The translations under genes were made by a program, and so were the position numbers. The notes beneath the pieces are model-generated. The model saw only the letters and a program-made list of their open reading frames with translations, had not been told where the DNA came from and ran no database searches. This document shows, in pieces, positions 1 to 13,434 of a stretch of DNA of 64,000 bases (the stretch's first letter is position 1; each line of letters begins with the position of its first letter). Source of the DNA: Tolypeutes matacus (taxonomy: Eukaryota; Chordata; Mammalia; Cingulata; Chlamyphoridae); assembly GCA_026826555.1 (NCBI GenBank), contig JAKSZT010054304.1, forward strand, positions 30,103,807 to 30,167,806. Reading direction: 5' to 3'.

Positions 1-97
1 AGCAGTTAGGGCAGGTGGACCCTGACTTAACCTGTGAATTGGATGTGGCCAGCACCAATATTGGCTTTGGATGGGGTTTGTGGCAAAGGTAACATTC

Positions 98-292
98 TTT
101 TTTTTTTTATTATTTTTATTTTTTATTATGGGTAAAAATAAAAATTCTCACAATACATACAAACATTTGCAAAATGATATATAAATATATATGCATATAT
201 GTGTATTTGCTTACAAAAATGTTATTTATATATATATATATATACATATATTTCAAGAGGTGCTTAGATTACCCAAAATATTACACGGAACC
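98..292 (-). mobile_element. Antisense L1 3'-terminal fragment
   Basis: A T-rich start at 98 is followed by about 195 bp closely matching the extreme 3' end of the L1 family at 45860-46110 and 21090-21260, in reverse orientation. Shared marks are TTATGGGTAAAAAT, the TATATA block and GGTGCTTAGATTACC. It is a severely 5'-truncated insertion. The flanks TTGTGGCAAAGG (left) and TTGTGGAAGGG (right) could be an imperfect target-site duplication. Confidence 0.8.
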
Positions 293-893
293 CTCCCAAT
301 TGTGGAAGGGGGCCAAATTATGATTTAGCCCTTTAGAAAAGCAACTGTGTACAGCATACCATGCCATGTTGCAAGTAGAGGGATTAATTTAGTAATATCC
401 AGTCACTCTGAAGACTGCCATCCCTATCCAGGGGTGGATTGCAGATACTAGAAACAAGACAAGAATGATGAACTGTTGTGAACCACCCTCTGTGGAGGAG
501 AGATCTGTTAAAGGACATCTGGGATGCCTGTCAATGGTAACAGGTGTCTACCACATCCCTACCTACTCCTCTAACATCCCTTTCAGAAATGTTAATGCAG
601 ATGCCTTCACAAAGATCTGGAGCCATAATACCACTAAGAACTGAAAAGCAGCAGAGTGGCTTCACAGAAAAAGTGAACATTGTGTCTACCAGACCCTGTG
701 GTGCCTAGCCCAGCAGTTCCAACAGCCTGTTACTCACCAATAGCTCATGTATATCATCCATGAGTGTCCTTCATGCTCACTCTGATGACTGTGACAATTT
801 CTTCACCAGATGGGACATATTGGCCAAGCACAGACTCCAGTACCATGATGGTAAGTGAATAACATTGGTCCCCTCTAGCTCTCAGAAGGGGCA

Positions 894-1560
894 AGATATG
901 TTTTCACTGCCACAGACACTTTCACAGAACTTTTGTAACTATCTGGCTACTATCCATTGCTTAGAAAATGTAAGTGCCTGTGATGGTTAAGCTAATGTGT
1001 CAACTTGGCCAGGTAATTGTGCCCAATTGTTTGGTCAAGCAAGCACTAAGCTAATTGTAATACAAGGACATTTATGGACTTTAGTTACCAGTGAGTTTAC
1101 TGCTGATTACATCTACATCAACCAGGAAGATTGCTGTCTGCAATGAGTGACACTTTATCCAATCAGTTGAATGCCTTAAAAGGGGAAGTGGTTTCAGCAT
1201 TCAGAGAGAATTTCCCAGCTCATCTTTGGACAGTCAATGTCTCCCAGAAACTTATCAAGGTCCTTTATTGGACTTTCATTGGAGCCCCTGGTTTGCAGCC
1301 TTCCTGAAGAACCTGGGCTTGTACATCCCCATGGTCACATGAGAGACTCATAAAATCTCATACTATTTAAAGATATCTCCTGTTAATTCTGTTTCCCTAG
1401 GGAACCCTGACTAATACAGTGCCCTATATGTGGTGCCAGCCCAATTTGACAGTGACCAAGGAATTTCATTTACCAATCACCTCAAGAAGTCTTGGGCTAT
1501 GGACCAGGATATTTCCCTTTTTATGGAAAGGATGAATGAATGGCCTTTTAAAGAAACAAA
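894..1560 (+). pseudogene. Endogenous retroviral integrase core, broken
   Basis: Two integrase-core peptides can be read. At 894-940 a peptide containing FTATDTFTEL carries the position of the first catalytic aspartate (codon 915-917). At 1445-1480 a peptide with DSDQGISFT carries the second (codon 1454-1456), matching the SD(N/Q)G motif of retroviral integrases. A 440-bp solo LTR plus its 5-bp duplication lies between them, and the two halves are also out of frame once that is set aside. The DNA strand-transfer domain is therefore destroyed. I could not place the third acidic residue. It is a relic of a DDE integrase with no intact product. Confidence 0.65.
979..1418 (+). mobile_element. Solo LTR (ERV-L-like) inside integrase, with target-site duplication
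   Basis: A 440-bp element starts TGTGATGGTTA and ends CTAATACA. It is flanked by the 5-bp direct repeat GTGCC at 974-978 and 1419-1423, so both edges are well supported. It is the same LTR family as the one at 54471-54939, which heads a provirus, and the antisense copy at 13435-13888. No internal sequence is present, so this is a solo LTR, the normal product of recombination between two LTRs. Confidence 0.9.
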
Positions 1561-2255
1561 TAAAAGGTGATAAGGGATCTTTACAACAAGACATTGTATA
1601 CAGCCTTAACCCATTTAAGTTCAGCTGTGGCCCATGCTCCAACTGAAATGCTAAAAGCAGGACCAATGGAGGCATTGAAATTACAAGTTAAAGGGCCAGC
1701 TGCCTTATAACCCAAAAGTGGAAGTAATAATAATGTGTTAAAGTCTATGCCTCAAACTACACAAACTGGGGAAAATAAGGTCATTTGACCATGTTACTGG
1801 CTTATGCAGTTTCACTGGCTAGAAATCTTAAGTCCATGGGAAATAAAAGTGACCCAAAACATTGTTATCAAACCGCAGTTTATACAAAAAATGCCAGTAA
1901 AAATCTTTATTAATAATCCAAGATCTCCTATTCTCACTGGGACTCTAAGTGTATCTATGTGGACTCTTCTTATGCCTAACCTGGTTTTTAATGTCGCTAA
2001 AGATAACTCAGAAAATTTAGAAGGGAACAATGTATGGTATTAGAAACTTCCTCATAACCCCCGCCCCCACAAAATATGTAATTTCACTATCAAGCTTTAG
2101 TGTTCAATGTTGTGTATATGTTACTCCTATTATTCTGTTGTCTTTTATATTGTTTTTGTATAATCTCGATGCAATGTTCCAATGCCCTGACCACTCAGGT
2201 GGTATCACAGAAGATCTACACGTAGAATGGAAAGTGGAAAGGGCATTGGGGTGGA

Positions 2256-2692
2256 GTGAGGGGTTAACGTGAATGCCCATTCCCCTCTTCTTCTCCTTCC
2301 TGTTAATGAGAACTTAGGTAAGGGACTGTCTAAACTTGCCAGCAGCCCAGACCTTGAAGATAAGAGCAAGGATGTGGTGAGAATGTTTTGAGAATCACAT
2401 GCTCAAGCATATTTCTGTAGCATTTCTGTAGCTATTCTGGGTACTGTCCCTTTCCTCCCTTGCTGTACTACCTTTATAAGCCCCTATACCCCGAGGGATG
2501 GCTTGGTATCTCCAGGCCAGCCACCACCAGGTCCTGTAAGTATTAAAGGCATGTCTACTCCTGCTGGCCTCCCATGTGGTTTCTTTGTAATATCAAAACA
2601 TTCTGTTAACCTTTCATGGCTTGACCTCCTGCATTACCCTTGGCATTTTAAGGCCCTGTTCATGCTGCACAGAGTTTCACTGCATTAGTACA
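2256..2692 (+). mobile_element. Probable LTR of the old provirus
   Basis: A purine-rich tract (about 2228-2255) precedes a block starting TGAGGGGTTAACG and ending ATTAGTACA. Inside are a TATAAGCCCC promoter-like box near 2474 and an ATTAAA polyadenylation-like signal near 2543. This order fits polypurine tract then 3' LTR for the provirus upstream. No second copy is present in the window to confirm the edges. Confidence 0.4.
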
Positions 2693-3317
2693 TCATATTG
2701 CATAATTCAAAATTAGAATTAAATGCAAGTTTCAAGTTCACTAGAGAAAAAAAATAAGTAATTTTAGTACCACACTTTAAAATTGCAGTTTGACATATTA
2801 AATAGAGAACTTTATTTAGAATATAATATTCACTAAATATGATAAAACAATAAGAGTGCTACTATCAAGGACATGAGTCATTTTATTACATATTATTTCT
2901 ATTTCTCACTCTATCTCTTTATATACACATATATCTGAATATATATATAAAATATAAACATGGTTATTTGTTATAGTGTGAGAAGACTTAGCTGTAAGAT
3001 AATAGAGAATCACTTAAACAGATCAGAATTTTTGGTAGTCACCTAAATCTAGGGTTGGGTGATAAACTATTGGGATTTTTATCTGTATTAGCATTATGCA
3101 TTGTAATTTATATATCTATGTGGTATATATATACATATACTTCAAATGTGTTTTAATGATGGTTTTAAAATTCCTCATATGCATGCAAAGCACTAGAATA
3201 AAGTACTGTTGAATATTTTTCCAACATCTGTATTATAAAAGACATTCTAATTATGAACATAAGATGAAAATAGAAACCACAATGGAAAATAAAATTTATG
3301 TTAAAAAATTAGTTTCC
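2693..3317. other. AT-rich unique stretch
   Basis: No coding frame, RNA gene or clear repeat was recognised. There are short TA-rich runs near 2930-2960 and 3110-3140. Confidence 0.5.
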
Positions 3318-6030
3318 TGGGAGGTTCCAGGACAATGACATCAGAGTAGATAGGTAGAGTTCAGTTTTCTTGCAAAAACAGTGGAGTTTGGCAGAAATTG
3401 TCTGAAGGAGCAGCATTGGGGATCTGCAGACCAGGAAAGTGACATGTGCATTGTTCAGGAAGGAGTGGGGATGAAGAAGCTGAAAACAAAACTATGAGTT
3501 ATTATCCCCTAGGGCTGGGGATGGCACTTATATCCCATATTTGAAGTAAACAGCCTCAGTAAAACCCATGGCTGATGGTGACCAACTGAGAGGGGAACAG
3601 ACATATTCTTCTCCGGGAGGAGGATAGTGCAGTGGAAGGCTGTGTGTTTTCTGTTCAAGGAATTTAAGCAGCAGGCTTTGAATCACAGATCTAACCAGCT
3701 TAGAAACAGAAGCCAGTAGAGATTGAAAGAATCACCTCTCTGGAATGGTTTGCCAAAGAGTGCTGTCTGTTGGCAGTCAAGGGAGGTGAAGGAAAACATG
3801 ATGTTTTGGAGTCTCTTGTCCTATCCCTAAATCCCCTTGGATATGGTCTGTGCCCAATTACAGGGCTGCTGGCCCTGTTTTGATAACTTAAACAGGGCAA
3901 TTTTAAAAGTTTTAGAGTAAGTTGAACCAAAAATTAAAGCAGAGTCATGAAACAAAATCACTAGCCAAGAGAGAGAAATTGACCATCATAGTAAACTCAC
4001 TAACATAATCAGATGCCTAGACATCAGCAAAAATACAAGTCATACTAAGAAACATGAAGATATGGCCCAGCTAAATTAAAAGTACAATGATGAGACACAG
4101 AATTTAAAATGATTAATCAATGATATTCACACAAATCTCCTAAATCCAATCAAGGAATTGAAAAAAAAACATGGCTAAAGAGATACAGGATTTTAAGACA
4201 ATTGGTGAGCATAAAGAAAAATGTGAAATATTGCAAAGTAACAGAGCTTATGGGAATGAAAGACACAATGGATGAGATTAAAAATACATTAGAGGCATAT
4301 AACAGCAGATTTGAATTTGGTGAGGACAGAATAGGCAAATTAGAAGACAGATCATTTGAACTTCAATAGACAGGAAAACAGAAAAAGAAAAGAAAATATT
4401 TGGAAACCACATATCTGATGAGGATTTGATTTCTATGTTATTTAAAAAGAACTTACAGCTCAACGATGCTAGTCTTTTGACTAGCAACCCAATTAAAAAA
4501 TGGGGAAAAGACCTAAATAGACATTTTTCCATAGAAGAAATACAAATGGCCAAAAAGCAGTAAAGATGCTCAACATCACTATCTATTAGGGATATACAGA
4601 TCAAAACTATAATGAGATATCATTTCATGCCATACAGAATGGACTTTAAAAAAGAAAAGAAAAGAAAAACTATAAGTGCTGGAGAGGATGTGGAGAAATT
4701 AGGACCACTCCTTCTCTTTAATGGGAATGTACAATGGTGCAGCCTCTGTGGAAGACAGTTTGCCAGTTCCTCAGGAAGCTAAATCTAGATCTTCTGTTTG
4801 ATCCAGCAATCCCACTACTAGGAATATATTCAGAACTGAAAGTAGGGACACGAACTGACATTTGCACTCCGATGTTCATAGTGGCATTATTCACCATTGC
4901 TAAAAGGTAGAAACAACTCAAGTGTACATCAACTGAGGAATGGATAAACAGAATGTTGTATATACATACCATGGAATATTATTCTTCTGCAAGAAGAAAT
5001 GAACTTGGAATGCATATGACAACATGGATGAACCTTGAGGAAATTAGGTTGAGTGAAATAAGCCATCCATAAAAACACAAATATTTTATGGTCTCACAAA
5101 TATGGACTAAATTCATTGAGTAAATTCATGGAGGTAAACTCTACAGTATAGGTTATTAGGAGATAGAATGTGGTTTAAGAAGGGGGAGTTGATGCTTAAT
5201 GTATATAGAGTTTTTAATAAGTTCATTTTAAATGTGTAGAAATGGATAGAGCTGATGGTAACACATAGTGAGTATAACTAACACTGCTGATTTGTAAATG
5301 TGATTGTAGCTGAAAGGAGTAGTCTAGGGATGTACATCTTAACTGAAAGGAAGCTGGAGGATAATCTAGGGACTGTGTAACATTGTGATTTCAGTGATTG
5401 ATGAAGACTGTGGTTAACAGTACAAATACAAGAATGTTCTATTACAAGGTATTAACAATATGGTGATACATGGGGCAAATTCAAATATTGCAACTTGTGG
5501 ACTATAGTTAAAAGTAATATTGAAATTTTTTTTGGAAGTGGCAAAGAAGGTCCTATATCAATTCTAGGGATCAACAATAGAGGGGTTTAAGGGGGCATGA
5601 ATTTTTTCTTCTGGAGTAATGAAAATGTTCTAAAATTGAGGAGATGGCAGCAAAACTCTGCGTGTACTCTGAATGTACACTTTGGATGGATTGTACAAGG
5701 CATGGGACTGCATAAAACAGTGTACCCTGTGGTGGATGATGAACTGTGGTTAACAGTACAAATTTGAGCACATTTTTTCATGAACTATAACAAATAAACA
5801 ATACAAACACATGGTATTAATAATAGGGTGGTTTTTGAGAAAAATACACCAAATGTAAAATGTGGACTAAAGCTAACAGTGATATTTTGCTGATGCTCTT
5901 TCATCATTTGTAACAGATATCCCACAGCAATGTAAAATGTTGATGGTGGAGCAATATACGGGAATACTATATGATATGCATGATTGTTTTGTAAACTCAC
6001 AACTTCCCTAATAAATAAAAATTAGTTTCA
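3318..6030 (+). mobile_element. Old L1 with large internal deletion
   Basis: The order is an L1 5'-type leader (about 3318-4000), ORF1 N-terminal-like sequence (about 4010-4370, resembling 33190-33560), then directly the end of ORF2 (about 4385-5060) and a long 3' UTR to about 6030. Most of ORF1 and about the first 80% of ORF2 are missing. The ORF2 tail has the familiar L1 arrangement: a [14 protein letters not shown] peptide, then a cysteine/tryptophan-rich segment near 4730-4790. All frames are broken. The 3' UTR holds two similar units in tandem (see separate repeat entry). It ends in an A-rich AATAAATAAAAATTAG tail. It is an older relative of the element at 32115-36306. Confidence 0.8.
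5395..5890 (+). repeat. Degenerate tandem duplication inside an L1 3' UTR
   Basis: Two units with the same order of blocks begin near 5398 and 5735: GTGGTTAACAGTACAAAT, then a segment ending GGTATTAA.AATA.GGTG, then GTGGACTA..G.TAA..GTGATATT-like sequence. The offset is about 335 bp. Similarity was seen by eye and is imperfect, as expected for an old duplication. Confidence 0.55.
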
Positions 6031-9000
6031 CACCAAAAACATTAATTGAAACTAAGCCACACAGACACAGTTAAACTCTTATAATACACATTATAATATA
6101 AAACTTAAAATGATTTTGTGAATAAATAAAAAGGAAAAAAAGTGACAAAAACTATAAGGAAAAATTAAGAAATAAATATACAACCAAACTATAAAATATA
6201 AAATTTGTTTACATGACCTAGCAATTAAATAGCTCTAATTTGATGCAGCAGTTAATTATTATACTTACTTTTTCAAGTTGAAATCTATATTTTAATTATT
6301 TATACCCACAATTTATGGATATTTGTAAATGAGTATTCATATACATAGCAGTTAAATTCCACACTTCTAGAAGCCTATGCAAATTGTAATTTAAAAATGT
6401 TTAAATTCTTTGACATAATAATTTTTTCCTATAAATATTCTAAAGATTTATACATTTGCTTATTAAATTCATGTCTGTTCAAGTTTGTTGTTTGCTTTCT
6501 AGATACCGAAAGAGTTTTTTTTTCTTTGGACTGTCATTTGCCCTTTCTTCTGTTAGTAATCATATTGCTGTTTGCAGATAAGTCTTCATCATAGCTTATA
6601 CAGTTGTTCAATTTTCATCATATGTATAGGATATGTCTTCCTGTTTGAATATTAAAAAAGGCTTATTATCACCAATATACTTTGAAAAATTATGAATGCC
6701 TGCTCTAATTTTTTCAAAGTCATCTGCTGGCTTTTCTGCTTCTATGCCTACTCGCCTACTTCCTACTCTGCGTATTTTGCGTATCTCTTTGACAAAAGTT
6801 ATGCCTTTTTTTTCAATATAATAAAGGGAGGGTTACTTTTGTATAATTTTGTTGAGAGCAACAATTTCTTTGTTGGGGTTCTCATCAAGAACAAAGTTGT
6901 CCTTTGTACATCCTGTGCATCTTTGTATCCTTTTTAAGGGAGTCTCAAGTCTAGCTCAGTTGTAGGCCACCAAAAACATTTATTTATTCATTTGTTTAAT
7001 CTTTATTTATTGACAACTGTCCATTGATTGCTGACTCACTGCTATCTCTGTATTTTTCACCTAACTAATGCTTTATAGATATTAAAGCATGATTTTACAT
7101 ACATTTAAAGATTAATATATTGCACGATATTGCACCGGATAATTTTGTTATCCAAACATAATGGCTCCTATTTATGTTAATGCAATCATGATTATTTCAA
7201 TCATGAGAACTTTTATTCCTTTATATAGCAGGATTTCATGATGCAACATAAATTGAAATGGTATATATTCCCGGTGACCATTCACTTTATTCCTAATACC
7301 TTTTTATGTCTGCTCATTTGCATGTAGTCTGAGAAAATGCTTAGACAAATAACTAAAATTATACTGTGTGATAGACCAGAAGGAATTCAATGCAAAAGGG
7401 CACTTACCTTGCTGAGGAATATTCTGGCATAATGAGCTGGTCTCAGCCACACAGCTGGAGGACCAGAGAAGAGTTGTGTTTTAAGATGCATCGTAGCGAT
7501 TATCATTAAAAACTACTTGAGACAAATAACCCTCTTGTATGATGGCACAGTATAAGTTAGGAGGTAGGAGGTATGTCTAATAGAGAAGGAAGCAGAAAGC
7601 CATGTAGATATAAATTCAAAATTATTTTATCCCTCTTGTGGATCACTTCCAACGTCTCCCACAAGAACAGGAGGAGACTTCTCCCTTCCTGTTTGTCGGG
7701 TAGAATAAAAGCAGAATCACTGGATAGAACAATAGTGACTGGTAATAAGAGTAGTGTGAGCAGAGGCACAGAAAAGCCCTGAGATTGCTAGTCCATGTGC
7801 TATGTCAGTAACAGCAATGTCACACATAACTGCAGTGGAAGAATTAGAGTTTTCTTAGAAGTTGAAGAAGAGTGTGAAGTCTCATCAGAATAGAAAGAGC
7901 TCAAATACAGACTTCTTCCCAGACTCCTAGCAGCTAGGAGCTCTAGTGGACCACCCAGGGGAAGGGAGTTACTGTTTTTTGAGCAGAAGATATTGTTCTG
8001 TTAGTGCCATATGACACCTGAAAATCTCCACATTGAAGAAAGATGGCAAATTTTAAAGCTGTGGGACTGGGAAATTGCAATTCTGCATACGGAGCCTATA
8101 ATGAATGAATATTGGGCATAAATATTGATGTTATCTATTTAGTTCAGAGGGATTGGTGAAGTCCAAGGGCATTTGGTACAAACTTAAGAATTAATAAATG
8201 GGTAATATAGCATCACTGATGGTGTGGTAAGTGGGGCAGGAAGTCCTTATGTAGCAAGGGGGTTACTTTCCTTGAGTTCTTCTCCAAGAGCTGTAGTTAA
8301 TAGAAGTGACAAAGGTACCATCATTTAAAAGTGAGATTAATCTATGGAAAATAATTTGATAAACAGAAATCTTGACCTTTGAGATTTATCAATATTTGTA
8401 TGTATCCCCCCTTATATTATGATGTCTTAGATAAACTGAAGAGCTTTGCTCTGTGATAACCATCAACTTAGAGGAGACACACACACTGCCTTAGTAAATT
8501 TTAACCCTGTTAATCACGTTTCCATAATTGGGGAAAGAGAAAGTCATTTGTGGAAATAATTAATGACACCATCCTCTGCTTGTAGTTATGAAAGTGTTAA
8601 TACTTTAATTTATATTTTTAAAAAATCAAAATTCTATTACTTAAAAACTAATAATTGGCTTGGAAAATGTCTTAATTCCTTCTGATTTGGTGAAAATGAG
8701 AAGAAATTATATTTCCTAGTAATAAATACTTTTGAGGTAAAGTATTTAAAATGTATTAAAACAAATTAAGTTGTATAAAATCAGTTAATAAAGATTATAG
8801 GTAGTATATACCTTAAAAGCGCTTATATTTTGAGGTAAAAATGTTTGAAATATGTAGCAAGACCTTAAAATAATAGCCTGATCATTATTAATTTATTCTG
8901 GTATTTATTACCACAATATTAATCATGATGAACTCATTTGGTATTAATGTGCATGTCATAACTAGTTCTTTGGGATTGCAATAGTGATTTCAGCAGTGAT

Positions 9001-11084
9001 TAATTGCACAATTATTTTAAAGGGTTACCAATTTTTTAATGCCTCCTATGTGACAAAAGAGTTTGAGTTGCATGTTTGCAGGTATGGAGTATAACAGGTA
9101 CATTTGTCTTCTTTCCAAGGAGTCAAAATTAATCTTTGCATTTAAATCTCATGCGGGTACTTGAGCTCATTTCTTGCTATTTTCATTCATAATCTCAATA
9201 TGCTACAGTGATTAAAATACCATCTATTGAATATTAATCAAAAAATACAGGGGATGATATTTTAAATATAGATGGGAGTTGGGATGTGGGGAAATACATT
9301 ATTTTAAGGAAAAAAAAAAACTGTGATCAAAAGTTAGTTCTGAACTAAAAAGTTGGGTAAGTTGTGAAATCATGAGGATGGTTGCTAAATGAAAACAGAA
9401 AAGAAAGCATTCCCAACCTGATACAGATGTTCTGAGTCCACAATAATCATAGTATAATTTTCAATCTCTTAGAGGGCATTTAGTGGATAATTTGAGGCAA
9501 TCTTATCAAGATTTCAAGGGCATAAGAGAATATGGGTGACAGGTGTAGCAGCAGAACTTCAGTACTTCAAGTAACTTAAAATATTTAATATTCATGAGAC
9601 ACTTAAATATACCCAAAATTATTAGTTTAAAATAAGATCAACTTATTTTCTTCCAGATTCTTATTTTTACATTTACTTAAATTTTCTACTAGTTTTTTTC
9701 TGTAAAAATGTAAAACTATTTCCTCAAGTTCTAATTTTAAAGGGAAATAAGTGAAAAATGGTGTGTATGTAAATGCACTCCATATCTCTTCCTTATGCTC
9801 ATATAGTTCCTTTCCCACTGACCCTGACACAAGCAATTACACACATGAAGAAACAACCTATTACACACATGAGGACACTGTTTCTCCATATTTAAGTATC
9901 TTTCAACTCTTAGTTATCTAATTTCCAAACTAAACTTTACATTATATTCAAATTCTTCAGGTTGATAGTCCTTTCCTTTAAAAATTGTGCAATAATATTT
10001 GCTTTATATTATATCACATGAAATTTTAATTGACTTTTATTTCAGTTAGGGAATTCTAGATGACTTTTGGAAAATGGACAATCACTATTATTTCTGGTAA
10101 TTCAGTAGAAGATTTCAATCTGAAATATCGTATCAGCATGTGAATATATATTTTGTTAAGTATTCTATATGCATTTTCGTTATTTTCTTCAAAAATATGT
10201 TTAAAATATGCAGTATCCAAGATAAATATTCTTTAAAATAATTCATATTAAAGTTAAGATGTGAGAAACAATATAGTAGAAATAGCATGGCATGGAAAGG
10301 GAGAGAAAGAGAATGAGTAACACTTTGTATTATGAGAGACTAATTTAAAATGAGCATTTTTCATTCTGATCATATAAAAATAGTACAGGAACATATACCA
10401 GTAATCATATCAAACACATATAATCTTAAACACATATTCAAGCTTTCAAGAAATAAAAATAAATCTTTAGAGGTCAGAAAAACAACACTGAAAAAACTCC
10501 ACTCTGAAATATGTTTAGGAAAAAATCTATCTGACAATTCTAGAGAAGCTTCGATGCTTGTGAACTGAGAACAATGGAAAGAAGTAAAAAAAAAAAAAAT
10601 CACATAATGAATTTAAATACTAACTTTCAGCTCTGTATGAATGTAGACTCCAGATTTATATTCTTTGTGTGTGCACAGAATATAAAGACTACATATTACA
10701 TAAAGAATAGTTTTGGACTGATCACACTTCTAAGGCAGAAGTCAGAAACAAATCCAAAGCTGCTCCTTAGGGAAATTTCTACAACACAGGAATAGCTGCA
10801 AACTCACTCAAAAATCAAAGTTCCTTTAAGGAGGAGCTCACAATGCAAAAATACAAATTATTAAACCAAATATACTATAATAAGTGACAGTATTAGAATA
10901 ATTATCAACCCTAGCTAAACTGTCAAACTAGATTTCTTAACCCTGATAAAATAAATTTTGAACATTAATGCTAAACTGTGTTGCTTTCAGCCCATTCCCT
11001 ACAAACAATTTGAGGGAATTCGTTGACAAAATACATGTAGTACAAGATATATTAAAGAAAGTTCTTCAGCCAAAAGAAATAGAG
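6031..11084. other. 5 kb AT-rich stretch without recognised genes
   Basis: Open frames here are short (under about 80 codons), overlap on both strands and lack recognisable domains. 7380-8300 is somewhat less AT-rich and could be an old LTR or other repeat, but I cannot name it. The rest looks like ordinary unique intergenic sequence. Confidence 0.5.
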
Positions 11085-11390
11085 TGCCTATTTTTTCCTT
11101 TGTTGCTCCTGTTTTGGATGTAAGGTCCAAGAAATCACCACTTACCACAAGGTCTAAAGTTGTTTCCCTACATTTTCTACTAGTAGTTTATGGTCCTGGC
11201 TTTTATATTTAGCACTTTGATCCATTTTGAGTTGCTTCTTGTATAGGGAGTGGCATAGAGGAATAGGGGTCTTCTTTAATTTTTTTGGTTATGCATACTC
11301 AGTTCTCCCAGCACCATTTGTTGAAGAGACTGTTTTGTCCCATTAACATGGCAATGGTAGGTTTGTCAAAAATGGAATTTCCTCAAAACA
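11085..11390 (-). mobile_element. L1 ORF2 fragment, inverted 5' part of the following L1
   Basis: On the minus strand this matches the part of L1 ORF2 that lies at about 24590-24760 (minus) in L1-a: the run AAACTCAATGGATCAAAG-like block and the lead-up to it are recognisable. It directly abuts the plus-strand 3' region of an L1 starting near 11395. Opposite orientation plus immediate junction is the layout left by twin priming during L1 insertion. Confidence 0.65.
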
Positions 11391-13434
11391 AAGCACTTTT
11401 TCACCTCAGGAACGTTCTTATGGCAATAAGACAAAGAAGGGTTACTGGTTTAGGGTGATGGATGAGGGGGCATTCGGGAAAAGGCACACCTGGGGCAGGC
11501 TTCTAGGGAATGTGCAAGTGATTATATTGTCATAATCTGTTGTATCAGCGGGTGGAGACCCACATAATGAGTGGGAAGGAACTGGACTCCCATCCCGGAG
11601 AGGACTGATATGTTCTCAGACAGAGTGGTGGTAGTCTCTCAAGAGCATGGGTGGTTCCTAATAGGGGAGGACAAACCAGTGTGTCAAGACCTCAGTCTTG
11701 TTGCAAGTAACTATGGATCTTGTCATCCAAGGAGTGAAGCTGGGTGGTCGCCTTGGACCCTGAGGGGAGGGGGAGGGAGAAATAGCATAGATGAAACAGG
11801 GGGTATTTAGTGGGCAGTGGAAGTGTTCTACATGATCTTAAAATGATGGACACAGGCTATGTTAAATATCTTCAAAATGTATAAAAGTGTACAGTGTAAA
11901 ATGTAAACCATAATATAAACCATTGACAGTGGTTAGTAGCTATGTTTCACTATTTGTATTCAGTTGTAACAAATTTACCATCTACATATAAAAAGGTATT
12001 AATACGGGAAGAGGGAAAAAGGGGAGGGCATTGGGTATATGAGAGCCCCCTGCATTCTGTAGGTGACTTTACTGTGACCTAAGTCTTCTTTCAAAACAAA
12101 ATTTTAAAAAGTAAGATACTGAGGAATAAATGGAAGAAAATGTCACTGTACATACAGGACAACAGAAGAGGATATTATAGTGATGAAAGGAAAAATGAAA
12201 AAAAAACATTTTTAAATATTTCTCATTATTTTTTAGAATCCCAATTTTTAAATTTTATTTTAGTTTTAGTTTTCTTTTAATTTTTATGTATTTTATTTCT
12301 TATATTTAAACCTATTATTATTATTTCATTTTCCTTTTAATTGTATTTGGCTATTTTATTGGCTTCATTTTTGAAGAAGCTTTAGATTTCAGAGGAGTTA
12401 CAACTAGAGCAGGGGAGGATCATTGGTGTGGGGTGTCAGTGATGGGGGATACATGGGAGGAAGTTCACCTGGACATACATATGAGGTATATAAATGTGTT
12501 CAAATGTCCTTGGGACATTGTCACAGTGGGTGGAAATTCATACAATAACCAAGAGAATATTGAATTCCCATCCTGGAGAGCTCTGTCACATTCTCTAATT
12601 TAGCAGCAACTGTCCCTCAAGTGCAGGTGCAATGACTGGTGAAAGAGGATAGTCCATTGATGGGCCATTGATATTGACAACTATGCTTGTGAGCCTGTGC
12701 TCTTGATATTGAAACTTAGCCTAGTGTTGTGGGGTGCCTAAGAGTTGCCTCTGAGAGCCTCCTTGTTGCTTAACTGTGGCCTTTCTCTAAGTCAAACTCA
12801 GCATATAAATGCATTACCTTCTCCCCAACATGGGACATGACTCCCAGGGATGAGTCTCCTTGGCACCACGGGATTACTACCAAGCACCAACTAGCAGTAC
12901 AACTGGAAAAAAGACCTCTAATAAAAGGGGAAAAAGGTAAAGACACATGAGTTTATGTGGCTAAGAGACTTCAAAGTGACTATCTCATAGACTGCCAAAG
13001 TGGATACTATCTCAAATAGTAGGGCTCCTGAGGGCCCTCAAGACATCCAGGTCCTATGGTCAAGATAGATAGCTCCGGAGTTTGGTACCTTGCCAGTGGG
13101 CCCTACCTTGATGTTTGTGCTCCTGACAGTGATAGAGTTGAACTCGATTATGTCTTCCCTGCACATGGCTCATCTGTCCCTTCTATTTGGACCTATACTT
13201 GGTGCTGGAGTTGGTATGTGTACATCCAGGAGACTTGGGTCTTTGGGCTGTTCATGTTCTTGCTGGGCCCTGAGCCTCAGCAGAGCTGCAGCACCTACTC
13301 TCCAGTTAATTTGACTTCCCCAAGACAACTAACAAGGAGGTGAGGATTGACAACCATGGTACCAAGGAAACAAGAAAGCCAACAACTGCAAACAAGAGAG
13401 TCCCGTCCATCGGCGGTATGGGATCGAAGCCCCC

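Larger units (their letters stand above)
1..2692 (+). mobile_element. Old ERV-L-like provirus remnant (3' part), interrupted twice
   Basis: Decayed retroviral sequence reading on the plus strand. Integrase-like peptides are visible at about 894-978 and 1440-1560, and a probable LTR follows at 2256-2692. No continuous frame remains. Two later elements split it: an antisense L1 tail at 98-292 and a solo LTR at 979-1418. The left end lies outside the window, so gag and reverse transcriptase cannot be seen. The stretch 300-890 looks like decayed pol but carries no motif I can name, and 1570-2255 between integrase and LTR is also unassigned. The ERV-L label comes from the style of the integrase peptides and is an inference; another class of endogenous retrovirus is possible. 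Confidence 0.6.

Noticed and set aside
1466..1675. A 69-codon minus-strand frame
   Set aside because: It is antisense to the integrase remnant.
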